Shown here: piece after piece, positions 25,113 through 35,570 of the stretch
How positions within the stretch are numbered: the stretch's first letter is position 1
Layout of the letters: each line of letters starts with the position of its first letter
Source: Comamonas sp.
GTDB lineage: Bacteria > Pseudomonadota > Gammaproteobacteria > Burkholderiales > Burkholderiaceae_C
Direction: 5' to 3'
DNA length: 64,000 nt
Assembly (NCBI GenBank): GCA_015478895.1
Contig: JADMKK010000008.1
Span: forward strand, 62,001-126,000
Position numbers and translations under genes: made by a program
The notes under the pieces: model-generated
The model's input: the letters and a program-made list of their open reading frames with translations, nothing else
Told to the model about the DNA's origin: nothing
Database searches by the model: none

Positions 25113-25805
25113 ATGGCCCGTTTACCTCGTCTTAGTTTGCCCGGTCAGCCTCATTACGTGGTGCAGCGTGGCAACAACCTGCAGCCCATCTTTATGGATG
25201 TGCAGGATTACGCCAGCATGAAAGCCTTGCTGCGCGAGATGGGACGGCGCTTTGGTGTGGAGTTGCACGCCTTCATTTTGCTGCCCAATCAACTCCACTT
25301 GCTGGTCACGCCCGAAGCTGCAGACAGCCTGCCGCAGTTCATGCAGTCGGTCGGGCGAACTTATGTACGTACTTTCAATAATCGCCATGCTCGCACGGGC
25401 ACGCTGTGGGAAGGGCGCTACCGCGCCACCGTGCTGGAACCCCAGGCCTGGATGCTGCCTGCCATGGTGGTGCTGGAGAGCCAGGCGGTAGCGCAAGGGG
25501 TGGCGAGCCGCGCTGTGGACTATGTGTGGAGCAGCGCCCGCCACAACGCAGGCGCGCAGGTCGATGGCATGCTGCGCCTGCACCCGGCTTACTGGCGCTT
25601 GGGCGATACGCCCTTTGCCCGTGAAGCAGCCTATGCCTTGATGCTGGATCGCGGCGTGAGCGAAGAAGTCACTGAGGTCGTGTTGGGTGCCGCCATGAAA
25701 GGCTGGGTGCTGGGCGGCGAGAGCTTTGTGCAGAGCTTGCAGCAACGTACCGAGCGCCGTCTGGCACGACAAAGAGCAGGGCGGCCAGTCACGACCAAGG
25801 CCTAG
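25113..25805 (+). CDS. REP-associated tyrosine transposase-like (RAYT, Y1_Tnp) protein with altered HUH motif
   Basis: About 230 residues from ATG 25113. The N-terminus MARLPRLSLPGQPHYVVQRG is that of IS200-like/RAYT proteins. In catalytic members an HUH motif (usually N-H-x-H-L-L) holds the metal; here it reads NQLHLL, so the first His is Gln60 while His62 remains. The tyrosine helix is kept: QSVGRTYVRTFNNR with candidate nucleophile Tyr84, then RTGTLWEGRY. Downstream, the usual LNPVRA-like segment has diverged, although YVWSSARHN is still recognisable. The C-terminus is basic (RRLARQRAGRP). No terminal repeats flank it, and it is followed by its own terminator, then gltB. It may be a domesticated or inactive member. 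Confidence 0.85.
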   Translation: MARLPRLSLPGQPHYVVQRGNNLQPIFMDVQDYASMKALLREMGRRFGVELHAFILLPNQLHLLVTPEAADSLPQFMQSVGRTYVRTFNNRHARTGTLWEGRYRATVLEPQAWMLPAMVVLESQAVAQGVASRAVDYVWSSARHNAGAQVDGMLRLHPAYWRLGDTPFAREAAYALMLDRGVSEEVTEVVLGAAMKGWVLGGESFVQSLQQRTERRLARQRAGRPVTTKA

Positions 25806-25829
25806 AAGTCACACAGCGCCCTCAGCTTT

Positions 25830-25857
25830 AAGCACCATGATGGTGCTTTTCTTTTTT
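25830..25857 (+). terminator. Rho-independent terminator after the RAYT-like gene
   Basis: Perfect 8-bp stem AAGCACCA/TGGTGCTT (25830-25837, 25841-25848) with loop TGA, followed by TTCTTTTTTG. Confidence 0.85.
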
Positions 25858-26028
25858 GTTTTATTAATTTCTTTGTTTTTATTGAATATTTTTAATATGT
25901 CCCTAATTTTTTCAATGCTTGAATTTGGTGCATTTAAATTAGTATCTGACCCTAATTAAATTTTCTTGCATAGGTTCATGCATAGACGTAATCTCCGCTT
26001 CCCTGCGATAACAATGAGGAATAGCGCC
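25858..26028 (+). promoter_or_regulatory. AT-rich leader upstream of gltB
   Basis: This 171-base region is strikingly AT-rich up to about 25970 and probably carries the gltB promoter, though I cannot fix -35 and -10 boxes. It contains an inverted repeat AATTAG ... CTAATT (25937-25942, 25952-25957) around TATCTGACC. The gltB ribosome site GAGGA lies 8 bases before ATG. Confidence 0.4.
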
Positions 26029-29000
26029 ATGACTACGGCTGCCGAGATTGCCTACCTCCAAGAACACGGTTTGTACGCCAAGAGCAATGAGCACGATGCG
26101 TGCGGTTTGGGCTTTGTGGCCCACATCAAGGGCGAAAAACGCCACGACATCGTCTTGGGCGCACTCAAAATCCTCGAAAACATCGACCACCGCGGTGCGG
26201 TGGGTGCCGACCCATTGATGGGTGACGGCGCAGGTATCCTGATTCAAATCCCAGACCAGCTCTACCGCGAAGAGATGGCCAAGCAGGGCGTCGAGCTGCC
26301 TCCGGCTGGCGAATACGGCGTGGGCATGGTGTTCTTGCCCAAGGAACATGCCTCGCGTCTGGCGTGCGAGCAGGAGATGGAGCGTGCCATCAAGGCCGAA
26401 GGCCAGGTGCTGCTAGGTTGGCGTGATGTGCCGGTGAACCGCGACATGCCCATGTCGCCCACCGTGCGCGAAAAAGAACCCATCTTGCGCCAGGTGTTCA
26501 TTGGCCGTGGCAACGATGTGATCGTGCAGGATGCGCTGGAGCGCAAGTTGTACGTGATCCGCAAAACCGCCAGTGGTGCGATACAGAATCTCGGCCTGAA
26601 GCACAGCAAAGAGTATTACGTGCCCAGCATGAGCAGCCGTACCGTGGTGTACAAGGGCTTGCTGTTGGCAGATCAAGTGGGTGTTTACTACAAAGATTTG
26701 GCTGATGAACGCTGTGTTTCAGCCATTGGATTGGTGCACCAACGCTTCTCGACCAATACTTTCCCTGAGTGGCCATTGGCTCACCCTTACCGCTACGTAG
26801 CGCACAACGGTGAAATCAACACCGTGCGTGGCAACTACAACTGGATGGTGGCGCGTGAAGGTGTGATGGCTTCGCCCGTGCTGGGCGAAGATCTGCAAAA
26901 GCTCTACCCCATCAGCTTTGCAGGCCAGTCCGACACCGCCACCTTCGACAACTGCCTGGAACTGCTGACCATGGCGGGCTACCCCATTAGCCAAGCCGTG
27001 ATGATGATGATCCCCGAGCCGTGGGAGCAGCACGAAGGCATGGACGAACGACGCCGTGCGTTCTATGAATACCACGCCGCCATGATGGAGCCGTGGGACG
27101 GCCCCGCCTCGCTGGTGTTTACCGATGGCCGCCAGATTGGTGCCACGCTGGATCGCAACGGCCTGCGCCCTTCGCGCTATGTGGTCACCGAAGACGATCT
27201 GGTGATCTTGGCCTCCGAAGCCGGTGTGCTGCCTGTGCCGGACAGCAAAATTGTGCGCAAGTGGCGTCTGCAGCCGGGCAAGATGCTGCTGATCGATCTG
27301 GAACAAGGCCGCATGATTGAAGACGATGAGCTCAAGGCCAACGTCGTCAACACCAAGCCTTACAAGCAGTGGATTGAGAACCTGCGCATCAAGCTCGACC
27401 AAGTCGAGGTGCCCGCCGATTTCGTCGCCCCAGCCAAGCCTGAAATGACGCTGCTGCAGCGCCAGCAAGCTTTTGGTTTCACGCAAGAAGACATCAAGTT
27501 CTTGCTGGCTCCCATGGCCAAAAATGGCGAAGAAGGCGTGGGTTCGATGGGCAACGACAGCCCCTTGGCTGTGCTGTCGGACAAGAACAAACCGCTGTAC
27601 AACTACTTCCGCCAGATGTTCGCGCAGGTGACCAACCCGCCGATCGACCCGATTCGCGAAGCGATTGTGATGTCGCTGGTGTCCTTCGTGGGCCCCAAGC
27701 CCAACCTGCTGGACATCAACCAGGTCAACCCGCCGATGCGTCTGGAGTTGCAGCAGCCCATCCTCGACTTCGAGGGCATGGCCAAGCTGCGCCAGATTGA
27801 AAAGACCACCCATGGCAAGTTCAAGAGCGCAACCATCGACATCACCTACCCACTGAGTTGGGGTCGTGAAGGCGTGGAAGCCAAACTGGCTTCGCTGTGT
27901 GCGCAGGCCGTGGACGAGATCAAGGGCGGCGCCAACATCCTGATCGTCAGTGACCGCAATGTGAGTGCTACGCAAGTGGCCATACCTGCACTGCTGGCCA
28001 TGTCTGCCATCCACCAGCATTTGGTGCGTGAAGGTCTGCGTACGACGACTGGCTTGGTGGTGGAAACCGGTACTGCCCGTGAAATCCACCACTTTGCGGT
28101 GCTGGCTGGTTACGGTGCCGAGGCGGTGCACCCGTACCTGGCCTTGGAAACCCTGGCTGAAATGCACCAGGAACTGGGTCCCGACCTGTCTGCCGACAAA
28201 GCCATCTACCACTACGTCAAGGCGATTGGTAAGGGCCTGTCCAAGATCATGTCCAAGATGGGTGTGTCTACCTACATGTCGTATTGCGGCGCGCAGCTGT
28301 TTGAAGCCGTGGGCTTGAACACCGTTACCGTGGACAAGTACTTCACGGGCACAGCCAGCCGCGTTGAAGGTATCGGCGTGTTTGAGATTGCGCAAGAAAC
28401 CATCCGCAACCACGTCGCGGCATTCAGTGACGACCCTGTGTTGGCCACCATGCTGGAGACCGGCGGTGAGTACGCGTGGCGTGCTCGTGGTGAAGAGCAC
28501 ATGTGGACGCCGGACGTGATTGCCAAGCTGCAGCACTCCACCCGCGCCAACAACTTCAGCACGTACAAGGAATACGCTCAACTGGTCAACGACCAGACCA
28601 AACGCCACATGACGCTGCGCGGCCTGTTTGAGTTCAAGAGCGACCCCGCCACTGCCATTGCTGTGGATGAGGTCGAGTCCGCCGCTGACATCGTCAAGCG
28701 TTTCGCCACCGGTGCGATGTCCTTGGGCTCGATCTCCACTGAAGCCCACGCTACCTTGGCTGTGGCCATGAACCGCATTGGCGGCAAGAGCAACACGGGC
28801 GAAGGTGGTGAAGATCCCAAGCGCTACCGCAATGAATTGAAGGGCATCCCGATCAAGCAGGGTGAGACACTGGCTTCCATCATTGGTAAGGCACAGGTTG
28901 AGTCTGACATTGAGCTGCGTGAAGGTGACAGCCTGCGCTCGCGCATCAAGCAGGTGGCCTCGGGCCGCTTTGGTGTGACCGCAGAGTACTTGGTGTCGTC

Positions 29001-30762
29001 CGACCAAATCCAGATCAAGATGGCCCAGGGTGCCAAGCCCGGTGAAGGTGGTCAGCTGCCCGGTGGCAAGGTGTCTGAGTACATTGGTATGCAGCGTTAC
29101 TCCGTGCCAGGCGTGGGTCTGATTTCGCCACCTCCGCACCACGATATTTATTCGATCGAAGACTTGGCCCAGCTGATTCACGATCTGAAGAACGTAGCGC
29201 CGCATGCCGATATTTCCGTCAAGCTGGTGTCGGAAGCCGGTGTCGGTACGGTGGCTGCAGGTGTTGCCAAGTGCAAGAGCGACCACGTAGTGATCGCGGG
29301 CCACGACGGCGGCACCGGTGCATCGCCCCTGTCCTCCATCAAGCATGCCGGTGGCCCTTGGGAAATCGGTTTGGCCGAAACCCAGCAAACCTTGGTGCTG
29401 AACCGCCTGCGTGGCCGTATCCGTGTACAGGCCGACGGTCAGATGAAGACCGGTCGTGACGTAGTGATTGGCGCGTTGCTGGGCGCGGATGAGTTTGGCT
29501 TTGCTACCGCACCGCTGGTGGTGGAAGGCTGCATCATGATGCGCAAATGCCACCTGAATACCTGCCCCGTGGGCGTGGCCACGCAAGACCCTGTCTTGCG
29601 CGCCAAGTTCACCGGCAAGCCTGAGCATGTAGTGAACTATTTCTTCTTCATCGCCGAAGAAGTGCGCCAGATCATGGCCCAGCTGGGAATCCGCAAGTTT
29701 GACGACATGATTGGCCGCACCGATTTGCTGGACACCCGCAAAGGTGTGGAGCACTGGAAGGCGCAGGGCCTGGACTTCAGCCGTCTGTTTGCCCAAGCCC
29801 CGGTGCCTGCCGATGTACCGCGCTTCCATGTGGCGACGCAAGACCACTTGCTGGACAAGGCGCTGGACGTGAAGCTGATCGAGCGTTGCCAGCCCGCCAT
29901 CCACGGCGGCGAGAAGGTGCGCATCATGGAAGTGGCCAAGAACGTGAACCGCTCCGTCGGTGCCATGCTCTCAGGCGCTGTCACCAAGGTGCACCCCGAA
30001 GGCTTGCCGGATGACTCCATCCGTATCCACTTTGAAGGCACGGGCGGCCAGTCGTTTGGCGCCTTCCTGTGCAAGGGCGTGACGCTGAACCTGACCGGCG
30101 AGTCCAACGACTACACCGGCAAGGGCCTGTCGGGCGGCCGCATCATCGTGCGCCCCAGCCATGAGTTCCGCGGTGCCTCCAACACCAACACCATCGTCGG
30201 CAACACCGTGATGTTCGGTGCCACACGCGGCGAGGCCTTCTTCAGCGGTGTGGCGGGCGAGCGCTTTGCGGTGCGCCTGTCGGGCGCCACGGCGGTGGTC
30301 GAAGGCGTGGGCGACCACGGCTGCGAATACATGACCGGCGGCACCGTGGTGGTGCTGGGCAAGACCGGGCGCAACTTTGCTGCCGGCATGAGCGGTGGCG
30401 TGGCCTATGTCTATGACGAAGACGGTAAGTTTGCCCAGCGCTGCAACACGGCCAGCGTGCGCATTGAGCCCGTGCTGACGCACGAGGTCTTCAGCGCCAG
30501 CGTGGCGCGCGGCATCTGGCACAACGACCAGAGCGATGACCAGCAGCTGCGTGCCCTGGTTGAAGCGCACAGCCGCTGGACCGGCTCCAAGCGTGCCCGC
30601 GAGCTGTTGGATAACTGGGGCGCTGCGCGCGCCAAGTTCGTCAAGGTGTTCCCGACCGAGTACCAGCGTGCGCTGGGCGAAATCTATGAACGTAAACAAA
30701 AGGAAAAGCAAGCAGCGCAAGCGCCAGCAGCTCCTCAAATTGAAGCAGTAGCCGCGCAGTAA
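26029..30762 (+). CDS. gltB: Glutamate synthase (NADPH) large subunit GltB
   Basis: This 1577-residue protein forms glutamate from glutamine and 2-oxoglutarate with GltD. I start it at ATG 26029 (GAGGA upstream); a 24-residue propeptide would be removed to expose Cys25 of [12 protein letters not shown], the class II amidotransferase nucleophile. The glutaminase domain covers about 25-430 ([28 protein letters not shown]), a central domain follows, then the FMN/synthase barrel (about 840-1200; [50 protein letters not shown]). The Fe-S cysteines lie in [19 protein letters not shown]. The C-terminal Gly-rich beta-helix (about 1270-1520) ends in an Ala/Gln-rich tail. Together with GltD this is the ammonia-assimilation GOGAT. 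Confidence 0.97.
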   Translation: MTTAAEIAYLQEHGLYAKSNEHDACGLGFVAHIKGEKRHDIVLGALKILENIDHRGAVGADPLMGDGAGILIQIPDQLYREEMAKQGVELPPAGEYGVGMVFLPKEHASRLACEQEMERAIKAEGQVLLGWRDVPVNRDMPMSPTVREKEPILRQVFIGRGNDVIVQDALERKLYVIRKTASGAIQNLGLKHSKEYYVPSMSSRTVVYKGLLLADQVGVYYKDLADERCVSAIGLVHQRFSTNTFPEWPLAHPYRYVAHNGEINTVRGNYNWMVAREGVMASPVLGEDLQKLYPISFAGQSDTATFDNCLELLTMAGYPISQAVMMMIPEPWEQHEGMDERRRAFYEYHAAMMEPWDGPASLVFTDGRQIGATLDRNGLRPSRYVVTEDDLVILASEAGVLPVPDSKIVRKWRLQPGKMLLIDLEQGRMIEDDELKANVVNTKPYKQWIENLRIKLDQVEVPADFVAPAKPEMTLLQRQQAFGFTQEDIKFLLAPMAKNGEEGVGSMGNDSPLAVLSDKNKPLYNYFRQMFAQVTNPPIDPIREAIVMSLVSFVGPKPNLLDINQVNPPMRLELQQPILDFEGMAKLRQIEKTTHGKFKSATIDITYPLSWGREGVEAKLASLCAQAVDEIKGGANILIVSDRNVSATQVAIPALLAMSAIHQHLVREGLRTTTGLVVETGTAREIHHFAVLAGYGAEAVHPYLALETLAEMHQELGPDLSADKAIYHYVKAIGKGLSKIMSKMGVSTYMSYCGAQLFEAVGLNTVTVDKYFTGTASRVEGIGVFEIAQETIRNHVAAFSDDPVLATMLETGGEYAWRARGEEHMWTPDVIAKLQHSTRANNFSTYKEYAQLVNDQTKRHMTLRGLFEFKSDPATAIAVDEVESAADIVKRFATGAMSLGSISTEAHATLAVAMNRIGGKSNTGEGGEDPKRYRNELKGIPIKQGETLASIIGKAQVESDIELREGDSLRSRIKQVASGRFGVTAEYLVSSDQIQIKMAQGAKPGEGGQLPGGKVSEYIGMQRYSVPGVGLISPPPHHDIYSIEDLAQLIHDLKNVAPHADISVKLVSEAGVGTVAAGVAKCKSDHVVIAGHDGGTGASPLSSIKHAGGPWEIGLAETQQTLVLNRLRGRIRVQADGQMKTGRDVVIGALLGADEFGFATAPLVVEGCIMMRKCHLNTCPVGVATQDPVLRAKFTGKPEHVVNYFFFIAEEVRQIMAQLGIRKFDDMIGRTDLLDTRKGVEHWKAQGLDFSRLFAQAPVPADVPRFHVATQDHLLDKALDVKLIERCQPAIHGGEKVRIMEVAKNVNRSVGAMLSGAVTKVHPEGLPDDSIRIHFEGTGGQSFGAFLCKGVTLNLTGESNDYTGKGLSGGRIIVRPSHEFRGASNTNTIVGNTVMFGATRGEAFFSGVAGERFAVRLSGATAVVEGVGDHGCEYMTGGTVVVLGKTGRNFAAGMSGGVAYVYDEDGKFAQRCNTASVRIEPVLTHEVFSASVARGIWHNDQSDDQQLRALVEAHSRWTGSKRARELLDNWGAARAKFVKVFPTEYQRALGEIYERKQKEKQAAQAPAAPQIEAVAAQ

Positions 30763-30852
30763 TCACAGCCCACGGCGGTGGCGCAGCCCCGGTTGGAGCC
30801 GGCCCGCCACCGCACTGCTCTCAGCGAACACAGATTTCAAGGAAACCACATC

Positions 30853-32328
30853 ATGGGAAAGACCACCGGCTTCATGGAGTACGACCGCATCGAAGAGGGC
30901 TATCTGCCCGTTGCGGAACGTGTGAAGAACTACCAGGAATTCGTCATTGCATTGACGCCCGAGCAAGCCAAGATCCAGGGCGCGCGCTGCATGGACTGCG
31001 GCACGCCGTTTTGCAACAACGGCTGCCCGGTCAACAACATCATTCCGGATTTCAACGATCTGGTGTACCGCGGCGACTGGGCCAATGCCATCCAGGTGCT
31101 GCACAGCACCAACAACTTCCCCGAGTTCACCGGCCGCATCTGCCCCGCGCCGTGCGAAGCGGCTTGCGTGGCCAATCTCAATGGCGACGCCATCGGCATC
31201 AAGTCGATCGAGCACGCCATCATCGACCGCGCCTGGGACGAGGGCTGGGTCAAGCCCCAACTGCCCAAGACCTTGACTGGCAAGAAGGTGGCCGTGGTCG
31301 GCGCCGGCCCGGCGGGCTTGGCTGCGGCCCAGCAACTGGTGCGTGCGGGCCATGACGTGACCTTGTTTGAAAAGAACGACCAAGTCGGCGGCCTGCTGCG
31401 CTACGGCATTCCCGACTTCAAGCTCAACAAGTCCAACATCGACCGCCGCGTGGAACAACTGGTGGCCGAAGGCCTGAAGATCCGCACCGGCGTGCTGGTG
31501 GCGGGCAAGGACGGTCTGGGCAAGGACAGCAAGGTGACCAACTGGGCCACCGAAACCATCGCCCCCGAAACCCTGATGGCCGAATTTGACGCCGTGCTGC
31601 TGAGCGGCGGCGCCGAGCAGTCGCGCGACCTGCCCGTGCCCGGCCGCGAGCTCAAGGGCGTGCACTTTGCCATGGAGTTCCTGCCCCAGCAAAACAAGGT
31701 GACGCGCGACGGCAAGTTCAAGGGACAGATTCGCGCCGATGGCAAGCACGTCGTCGTCATTGGCGGCGGCGACACCGGCTCTGACTGCGTAGGCACTTCC
31801 AACCGCCATGGTGCAGTCAAGGTCACACAGTTTGAGCTGATGCCCATGCCGCCAGAAAAAGAAGACAAACCGATGGTGTGGCCTTACTGGCCGCTGAAGC
31901 TGCGCACTTCGTCCAGCCACCAGGAAGGCTGCGAGCGCGAGTTTGCGATTGCCACCAAGGAATTTATCGGCGAGAAGGGCCAACTGACCGCGGTGAAGAC
32001 CGTGCGTCTGGAGTGGCAAGGCGGCAAGATGACCGAAGTGCCCGGCTCCGAGCAGATCATCAAGGCCGATCTGGCCTTCCTGGCGATGGGTTTTGTCTCG
32101 CCCGTGCAGAGCGTGCTCGATGCCTTTGGTGTCGAAAAAGACCAGCGCGGCAACGTTAAGGCCACGACCGACTTCACCGGTGGCTACGCCACCAATGTGC
32201 CCAAGCTGTTTGCAGCGGGCGACGCGCGCCGTGGCCAAAGTTTGGTGGTGTGGGCCATCCGTGAAGGTCGCCAGGCCGCGCGTGCGGTGGACGAGTTCCT
32301 GATGGGCGCCAGCGCACTGCCGCGTTAA
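30853..32328 (+). CDS. gltD: Glutamate synthase small subunit GltD
   Basis: A 491-residue NADPH-oxidising subunit that passes electrons through FAD and Fe-S centres to GltB. N-terminal ferredoxin-like cysteines occur in [15 protein letters not shown] and [18 protein letters not shown]. The FAD-binding [13 protein letters not shown] is near residue 150 and the NADPH-binding GGGDTGSDC near 305; [17 protein letters not shown] closes the FAD site. ATG 30853 (AAGGAAACCACATC) matches the family N-terminus [12 protein letters not shown]; upstream in-frame codons are unlikely. It follows gltB by 90 bases and ends before a strong terminator. Confidence 0.97.
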   Translation: MGKTTGFMEYDRIEEGYLPVAERVKNYQEFVIALTPEQAKIQGARCMDCGTPFCNNGCPVNNIIPDFNDLVYRGDWANAIQVLHSTNNFPEFTGRICPAPCEAACVANLNGDAIGIKSIEHAIIDRAWDEGWVKPQLPKTLTGKKVAVVGAGPAGLAAAQQLVRAGHDVTLFEKNDQVGGLLRYGIPDFKLNKSNIDRRVEQLVAEGLKIRTGVLVAGKDGLGKDSKVTNWATETIAPETLMAEFDAVLLSGGAEQSRDLPVPGRELKGVHFAMEFLPQQNKVTRDGKFKGQIRADGKHVVVIGGGDTGSDCVGTSNRHGAVKVTQFELMPMPPEKEDKPMVWPYWPLKLRTSSSHQEGCEREFAIATKEFIGEKGQLTAVKTVRLEWQGGKMTEVPGSEQIIKADLAFLAMGFVSPVQSVLDAFGVEKDQRGNVKATTDFTGGYATNVPKLFAAGDARRGQSLVVWAIREGRQAARAVDEFLMGASALPR

Positions 32329-32356
32329 GTTGAAAACTGGAGTGGCTTCAACGAGC

Positions 32357-32381
32357 AGGGCGCCTTCGGGTGCCCTTTTTT
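32357..32381 (+). terminator. Rho-independent terminator after gltBD
   Basis: AGGGCGCC/GGTGCCCT (32357-32364, 32369-32376) closed by a TTCG tetraloop, followed by TTTTT. Confidence 0.92.
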
Positions 32382-32413
32382 ATATTCATATTTAAATTCA
32401 TATTTAAAAAAGG

Positions 32414-32489
32414 AGCTACTTGCCTTTGTGAAACAGGCGTTTCAGATAGAAAAGTATCTGAAATTGTTGATTAACCAAGGCAAGCAGCT
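32414..32489. repeat. Class A nested hairpin repeat (copy A3)
   Basis: Outer arms AGCTACTTGCCTTTG (32414-32428) and CAAGGCAAGCAGCT (32476-32489) with a perfect 9-bp inner hairpin TTTCAGATA/TATCTGAAA (32440-32448, 32455-32463). It lies between the gltD terminator and the convergent DUF3293 gene. A direct repeat TTCATATTTAAA occurs just upstream. Confidence 0.85.
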
Positions 32490-32559
32490 ATCTTTTTATT
32501 TGATTTAAATAGTAGTAACGCAAGCTTTGGTTGGGCTTGGATAGAAGACAGTGGCTGGA

Positions 32560-32982
32560 TCAGCGCAGTAGCACCAGCTGCGGCACCATGTCTGCACCGA
32601 TATGCAGCACCGCATTCTGGCTCCATTGCTGGCCCCAGGCGCGCGCGGTGCTTTCGCCCATGCCCCAGACCAGCACGCTGTCTTCGGCGGGCCAGTCGCC
32701 GTCAGGATCGTGCCCTTGCCCGTTCAACCATGACCAGCCCGCACGCTGCAGGGCCTGGCGCAGTTGGGCCATGCGGCGGGCATTCAAATGGTCGGGCAGC
32801 AGCTCGCCCAGGGGATTGCAGGCCGTCAGATAAGCGGCGCATTGCACGGCGTGGCGCTGGTAATACGCAGCCAGTGCTGGCTGTGGCTGGCCGAGTTGCA
32901 AGTGCCAGTCACAGGCTTCAATGCCGTAGTGGGTCGAGTAGTAAGCCTGCAGCAGCGGCGCGGGTAAAACAGTGTCAGCCAT
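32560..32982 (-). CDS. DUF3293 family protein
   Basis: A 140-residue soluble protein matching the uncharacterised DUF3293 family: CAAYLTACNPLGELLPDHLN near the middle, then a Gly/Asp-rich turn (GHDPDGDWPAEDSVLVWG) and a C-terminal GQQWSQNAVLHI, the order seen in family members. No signal peptide or membrane span. The role is unknown. It stands alone on the minus strand between gltD and the amino acid ABC transporter genes, divergent from the latter. ATG 32982 matches the natural N-terminus length. Confidence 0.8.
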   Translation of the reverse strand: MADTVLPAPLLQAYYSTHYGIEACDWHLQLGQPQPALAAYYQRHAVQCAAYLTACNPLGELLPDHLNARRMAQLRQALQRAGWSWLNGQGHDPDGDWPAEDSVLVWGMGESTARAWGQQWSQNAVLHIGADMVPQLVLLR

Positions 32983-33171
32983 GGCAGGAGTTCAAATTTT
33001 TTACGCAGGCATGTGGTTTGCATGCGTGGTTATGGCCCAGACAGGTAGCAACCGGGTCTTGTCTGCGCGACAATAACGGATTCGGCCATTGCGGCATACA
33101 GGACTGCGGGTTTCCCCGTATCACTCCTGCTGGCGCGGCCTACCCGGTTTTTCCACCTCAACTTTGAAGCC

Positions 33172-33978
33172 ATGAAAAAACGTACCCTTCTCGCCACCTT
33201 GGCAGTGACAGCCATCCTCGCCGCCTGCGGCAAGACTGAGCCTGCAGCCACCGCCCAAGCACCTGAGGCTGCACCCGCACCTGCTGCGGTCACCAAAATT
33301 GTGGTGGGCCTGGATGACAATTTCCCTCCCATGGGTTTCCGCGACGAGAAGAACGAGTTGGTCGGCTTTGACATCGACATGGCCCGTGAAGCCACCAAGC
33401 GTTTGGGCATTGAAGTGCAATTCAAGCCCATCGACTGGAGCGCCAAGGAAGCCGAGTTGAACGGCAAGCGCATCGACGTGCTGTGGAACGGTTTGACCAT
33501 TCTGGAATCGCGCAAGCAGCACATTGCTTTTACCGATCCCTACATGGCCAACCACCAGATCATCATCGTGAAGGCCGGCTCGGACATCACCGACAAGGCC
33601 GGCTTGGCTGACAAGGTGGTCGGCGTTCAGGAAGCTTCTTCCGCAGTGGATGCGATGAAGAAGGAAGAAGCAGTTTTCAACTCCTTCAAGGAATTCAAGC
33701 AGTTTGGTGACAACATCACTGCGCTGATGGATCTGGAAACAGGCCGTCTGGATGCCGTGGTGGTGGACGAAGTGGTGGGCCGCTTCCACGTGGCCAAGAA
33801 GGCTGACACTTACAAGGTGCTGGAAGACAACTTCGGCACCGAAGACTACGGCGTGGGCTTTCGCAAGGATGAACCTGAGTTGCTGGGCAAGTTCAACCAA
33901 GTGTTGAGAGACATGAAGGCCGACGGTGCTGCTGCCGAAATTTCCAAGAAATGGTTCGGTGAAAACATTGTCAAGTAA
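33172..33978 (+). CDS. Polar amino acid ABC transporter substrate-binding lipoprotein
   Basis: A 268-residue family 3 extracellular solute-binding protein. The signal peptide ends in a lipobox LAAC with Cys19, followed by an Ala/Pro linker. The family features are VVGLDDNFPPMGFRDEKNEL, LVGFDIDMAREATKRLGI, IDVLWNGLTILESRK and AFTDPYMANHQIIIV. The ligand is probably a polar amino acid; which one cannot be stated. It begins a three-gene ABC system and is separated from the permease by a hairpin, which often gives the binding protein higher expression. The ribosome site before ATG is weak. Confidence 0.92.
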   Translation: MKKRTLLATLAVTAILAACGKTEPAATAQAPEAAPAPAAVTKIVVGLDDNFPPMGFRDEKNELVGFDIDMAREATKRLGIEVQFKPIDWSAKEAELNGKRIDVLWNGLTILESRKQHIAFTDPYMANHQIIIVKAGSDITDKAGLADKVVGVQEASSAVDAMKKEEAVFNSFKEFKQFGDNITALMDLETGRLDAVVVDEVVGRFHVAKKADTYKVLEDNFGTEDYGVGFRKDEPELLGKFNQVLRDMKADGAAAEISKKWFGENIVK

Positions 33979-33995
33979 GCTTCGCGCTTGACCAC

Positions 33996-34033
33996 ACACC
34001 GGCGTGGCCCGCCTTGGCCCGCCGGTGTTTTTT
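33996..34033 (+). terminator. Terminator/attenuator hairpin between binding protein and permease genes
   Basis: Perfect 8-bp stem ACACCGGC/GCCGGTGT (33996-34003, 34021-34028) with an inner GGCC-rich loop and TTTTTT after it. It lies between co-directional genes of one transporter, so partial termination is likely. Confidence 0.8.
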
Positions 34034-34119
34034 GTTGGTGCAGCACTTTTTGCTGTGCAGCGGGGCTCTTTTTTGTGCCAGCGACACCCGTTCAAGCGGT
34101 CGCGCTGAAGGCTAGTTTC

Positions 34120-34773
34120 ATGGATTACGTTATTTCCCTCTTGGGGCCGCTGTCGCAAGGCGCAGTTGTCACCCTCAAGCTTTTTGCCATTACGTTGGCG
34201 TTATCGATTCCTTTGGGATTGGTGCTGGCGCTCGCGCGCTTGTCGCGCTTTGCGGGCCTGCGTGCGTTTGTGGGCGGCTATATCTGGCTCATGCGTGGCA
34301 CGCCGCTGATGCTGCAGATGCTGTTCATCTACTTTGCGCTGCCTTTTGTGCCGGTCATTGGCGTGCGCTTTGATGACTTTCCCGCCGCCATCGTTGCCTT
34401 CACGCTGAACTACGCGGCTTACTTCGCCGAGATTTTCCGTGCCGGTATCCAGTCGATTGACCGGGGCCAGTACGAAGGTGCCAAGGTGTTGGGCATGTCG
34501 TATGCCCAGACCATGCGCCGCATTGTGATTCCCCAGGTGTGGCCACGCATTTTGCCGCCGCTGTCCAACGAAACCATCACCCTGGTCAAGGACACTTCGC
34601 TGATTTACGTGCTGGCGCTGAACGACTTGCTGCGTGCTGCGCGTGGCATTGTCCAGCGCGACTTCACGACCACGCCTTTTATCGTGGCTGCCTGCTTCTA
34701 TTTAGTGATGACCCTGGTGCTGACCTGGGGCTTCCAGTATCTTGAGAAACGTTATGCCAAGTACGACGCCTGA
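34120..34773 (+). CDS. Polar amino acid ABC transporter permease
   Basis: A 217-residue HisM/GlnP-type membrane subunit. Start ATG 34120 gives [20 protein letters not shown], the usual N-terminus; an upstream start would translate through the terminator hairpin. Several hydrophobic helices are visible ([39 protein letters not shown]). The EAA loop that contacts the ATPase is [20 protein letters not shown]. Typical [17 protein letters not shown] is present. It overlaps the ATPase gene by 20 bases. Confidence 0.93.
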   Translation: MDYVISLLGPLSQGAVVTLKLFAITLALSIPLGLVLALARLSRFAGLRAFVGGYIWLMRGTPLMLQMLFIYFALPFVPVIGVRFDDFPAAIVAFTLNYAAYFAEIFRAGIQSIDRGQYEGAKVLGMSYAQTMRRIVIPQVWPRILPPLSNETITLVKDTSLIYVLALNDLLRAARGIVQRDFTTTPFIVAACFYLVMTLVLTWGFQYLEKRYAKYDA

Positions 34774-35530
34774 TGTGATGATTTCCGCACAGGCCATTCA
34801 CAAGGCCTTTGGCGATAACGAAGTGCTGCGCGGCGTGTCTCTGGATCTGCTGCGCGGTGAGGTGGTGGCGGTGATTGGACCCTCGGGCTCGGGCAAGAGC
34901 ACTTTCTTGCGCTGCCTGAATCACCTGGAGACGATTGACCGCGGCACCATCTTGGTCGAAGGTGAGGTTCTGGCGCGCTCTGAGGGCCAGGCCAAAGCCC
35001 ACTACGTGGCTGAAAGCGAGATTCGCCGCATCGGTCACAAGATGGGCATGGTGTTCCAGTCTTTCAATCTGTTCCCGCATTTGACGGTGTTGGAGAACAT
35101 TATTGAAGCGCCCATGCTGGTCAAGAAGCTCAAACGCGAGGCGATTGTCCCCAAGGCCGAAGCGCTGCTGAAAAAAGTGGGCTTGCTGGAAAAGCGCGAT
35201 GCGTATCCCAATCGCTTGTCCGGAGGCCAAAAGCAGCGCGTGGCGATTGCTCGCGCCTTGGCCATGGACCCGGACATCATGTTGTTTGACGAGCCGACCT
35301 CAGCGCTCGACCCCGAACTGACCGGTGAAGTGCTGCGCACCATGCGCGAATTGGCAAACGATCGCATGACCATGCTGGTGGTCACCCATGAGATGGGCTT
35401 TGCCCGCGAAGTGGCCAACCGCGTGATATTTATGGATGGTGGCCATATCGTGGAGCAAGCGGAATCGGCCGCTTTCTTTGCCCAGCCCCAGCACGAACGC
35501 ACCAAAGCCTTTCTGCAAAATATGTTGTAA
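34754..35530 (+). CDS. Polar amino acid ABC transporter ATP-binding protein
   Basis: A 258-residue GlnQ/HisP-type ATPase. Walker [11 protein letters not shown]-loop [17 protein letters not shown], signature RLSGGQKQR, Walker [14 protein letters not shown] and the H-loop VVTHEMGFA are all present. Start ATG 34754 ([20 protein letters not shown]) overlaps the permease gene; ATG 34778 is an alternative. It completes the uptake system started at 33172 and is followed by a class B hairpin repeat. Confidence 0.94.
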   Translation: MPSTTPDVMISAQAIHKAFGDNEVLRGVSLDLLRGEVVAVIGPSGSGKSTFLRCLNHLETIDRGTILVEGEVLARSEGQAKAHYVAESEIRRIGHKMGMVFQSFNLFPHLTVLENIIEAPMLVKKLKREAIVPKAEALLKKVGLLEKRDAYPNRLSGGQKQRVAIARALAMDPDIMLFDEPTSALDPELTGEVLRTMRELANDRMTMLVVTHEMGFAREVANRVIFMDGGHIVEQAESAAFFAQPQHERTKAFLQNML

Positions 35531-35570
35531 AAAAGCAGCCGGCTCGGCTGAGTTCTTACATATGAAATAG

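Noticed and set aside
25113-25857. An intact IS200/IS605-type insertion sequence
   Set aside because: No subterminal hairpin ends, no partner tnpB, an altered HUH motif, and the downstream hairpin is a normal terminator.
26719-29904. A very long minus-strand open frame (about 1060 codons) opposite gltB
   Set aside because: The plus strand encodes an unmistakable GltB with all domains; the antisense frame is His/Gln/Arg-rich with no recognisable domain, as expected from high-GC codon bias.
30763-32238. A 491-codon minus-strand frame opposite gltD
   Set aside because: GltD cysteine and nucleotide-binding motifs prove the plus-strand gene; the antisense frame is compositional shadow.
33988-34119. 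An N-terminal extension of the ABC permease starting at 33988
   Set aside because: It would translate through the terminator hairpin at 33996-34033 and add residues not seen in this family.
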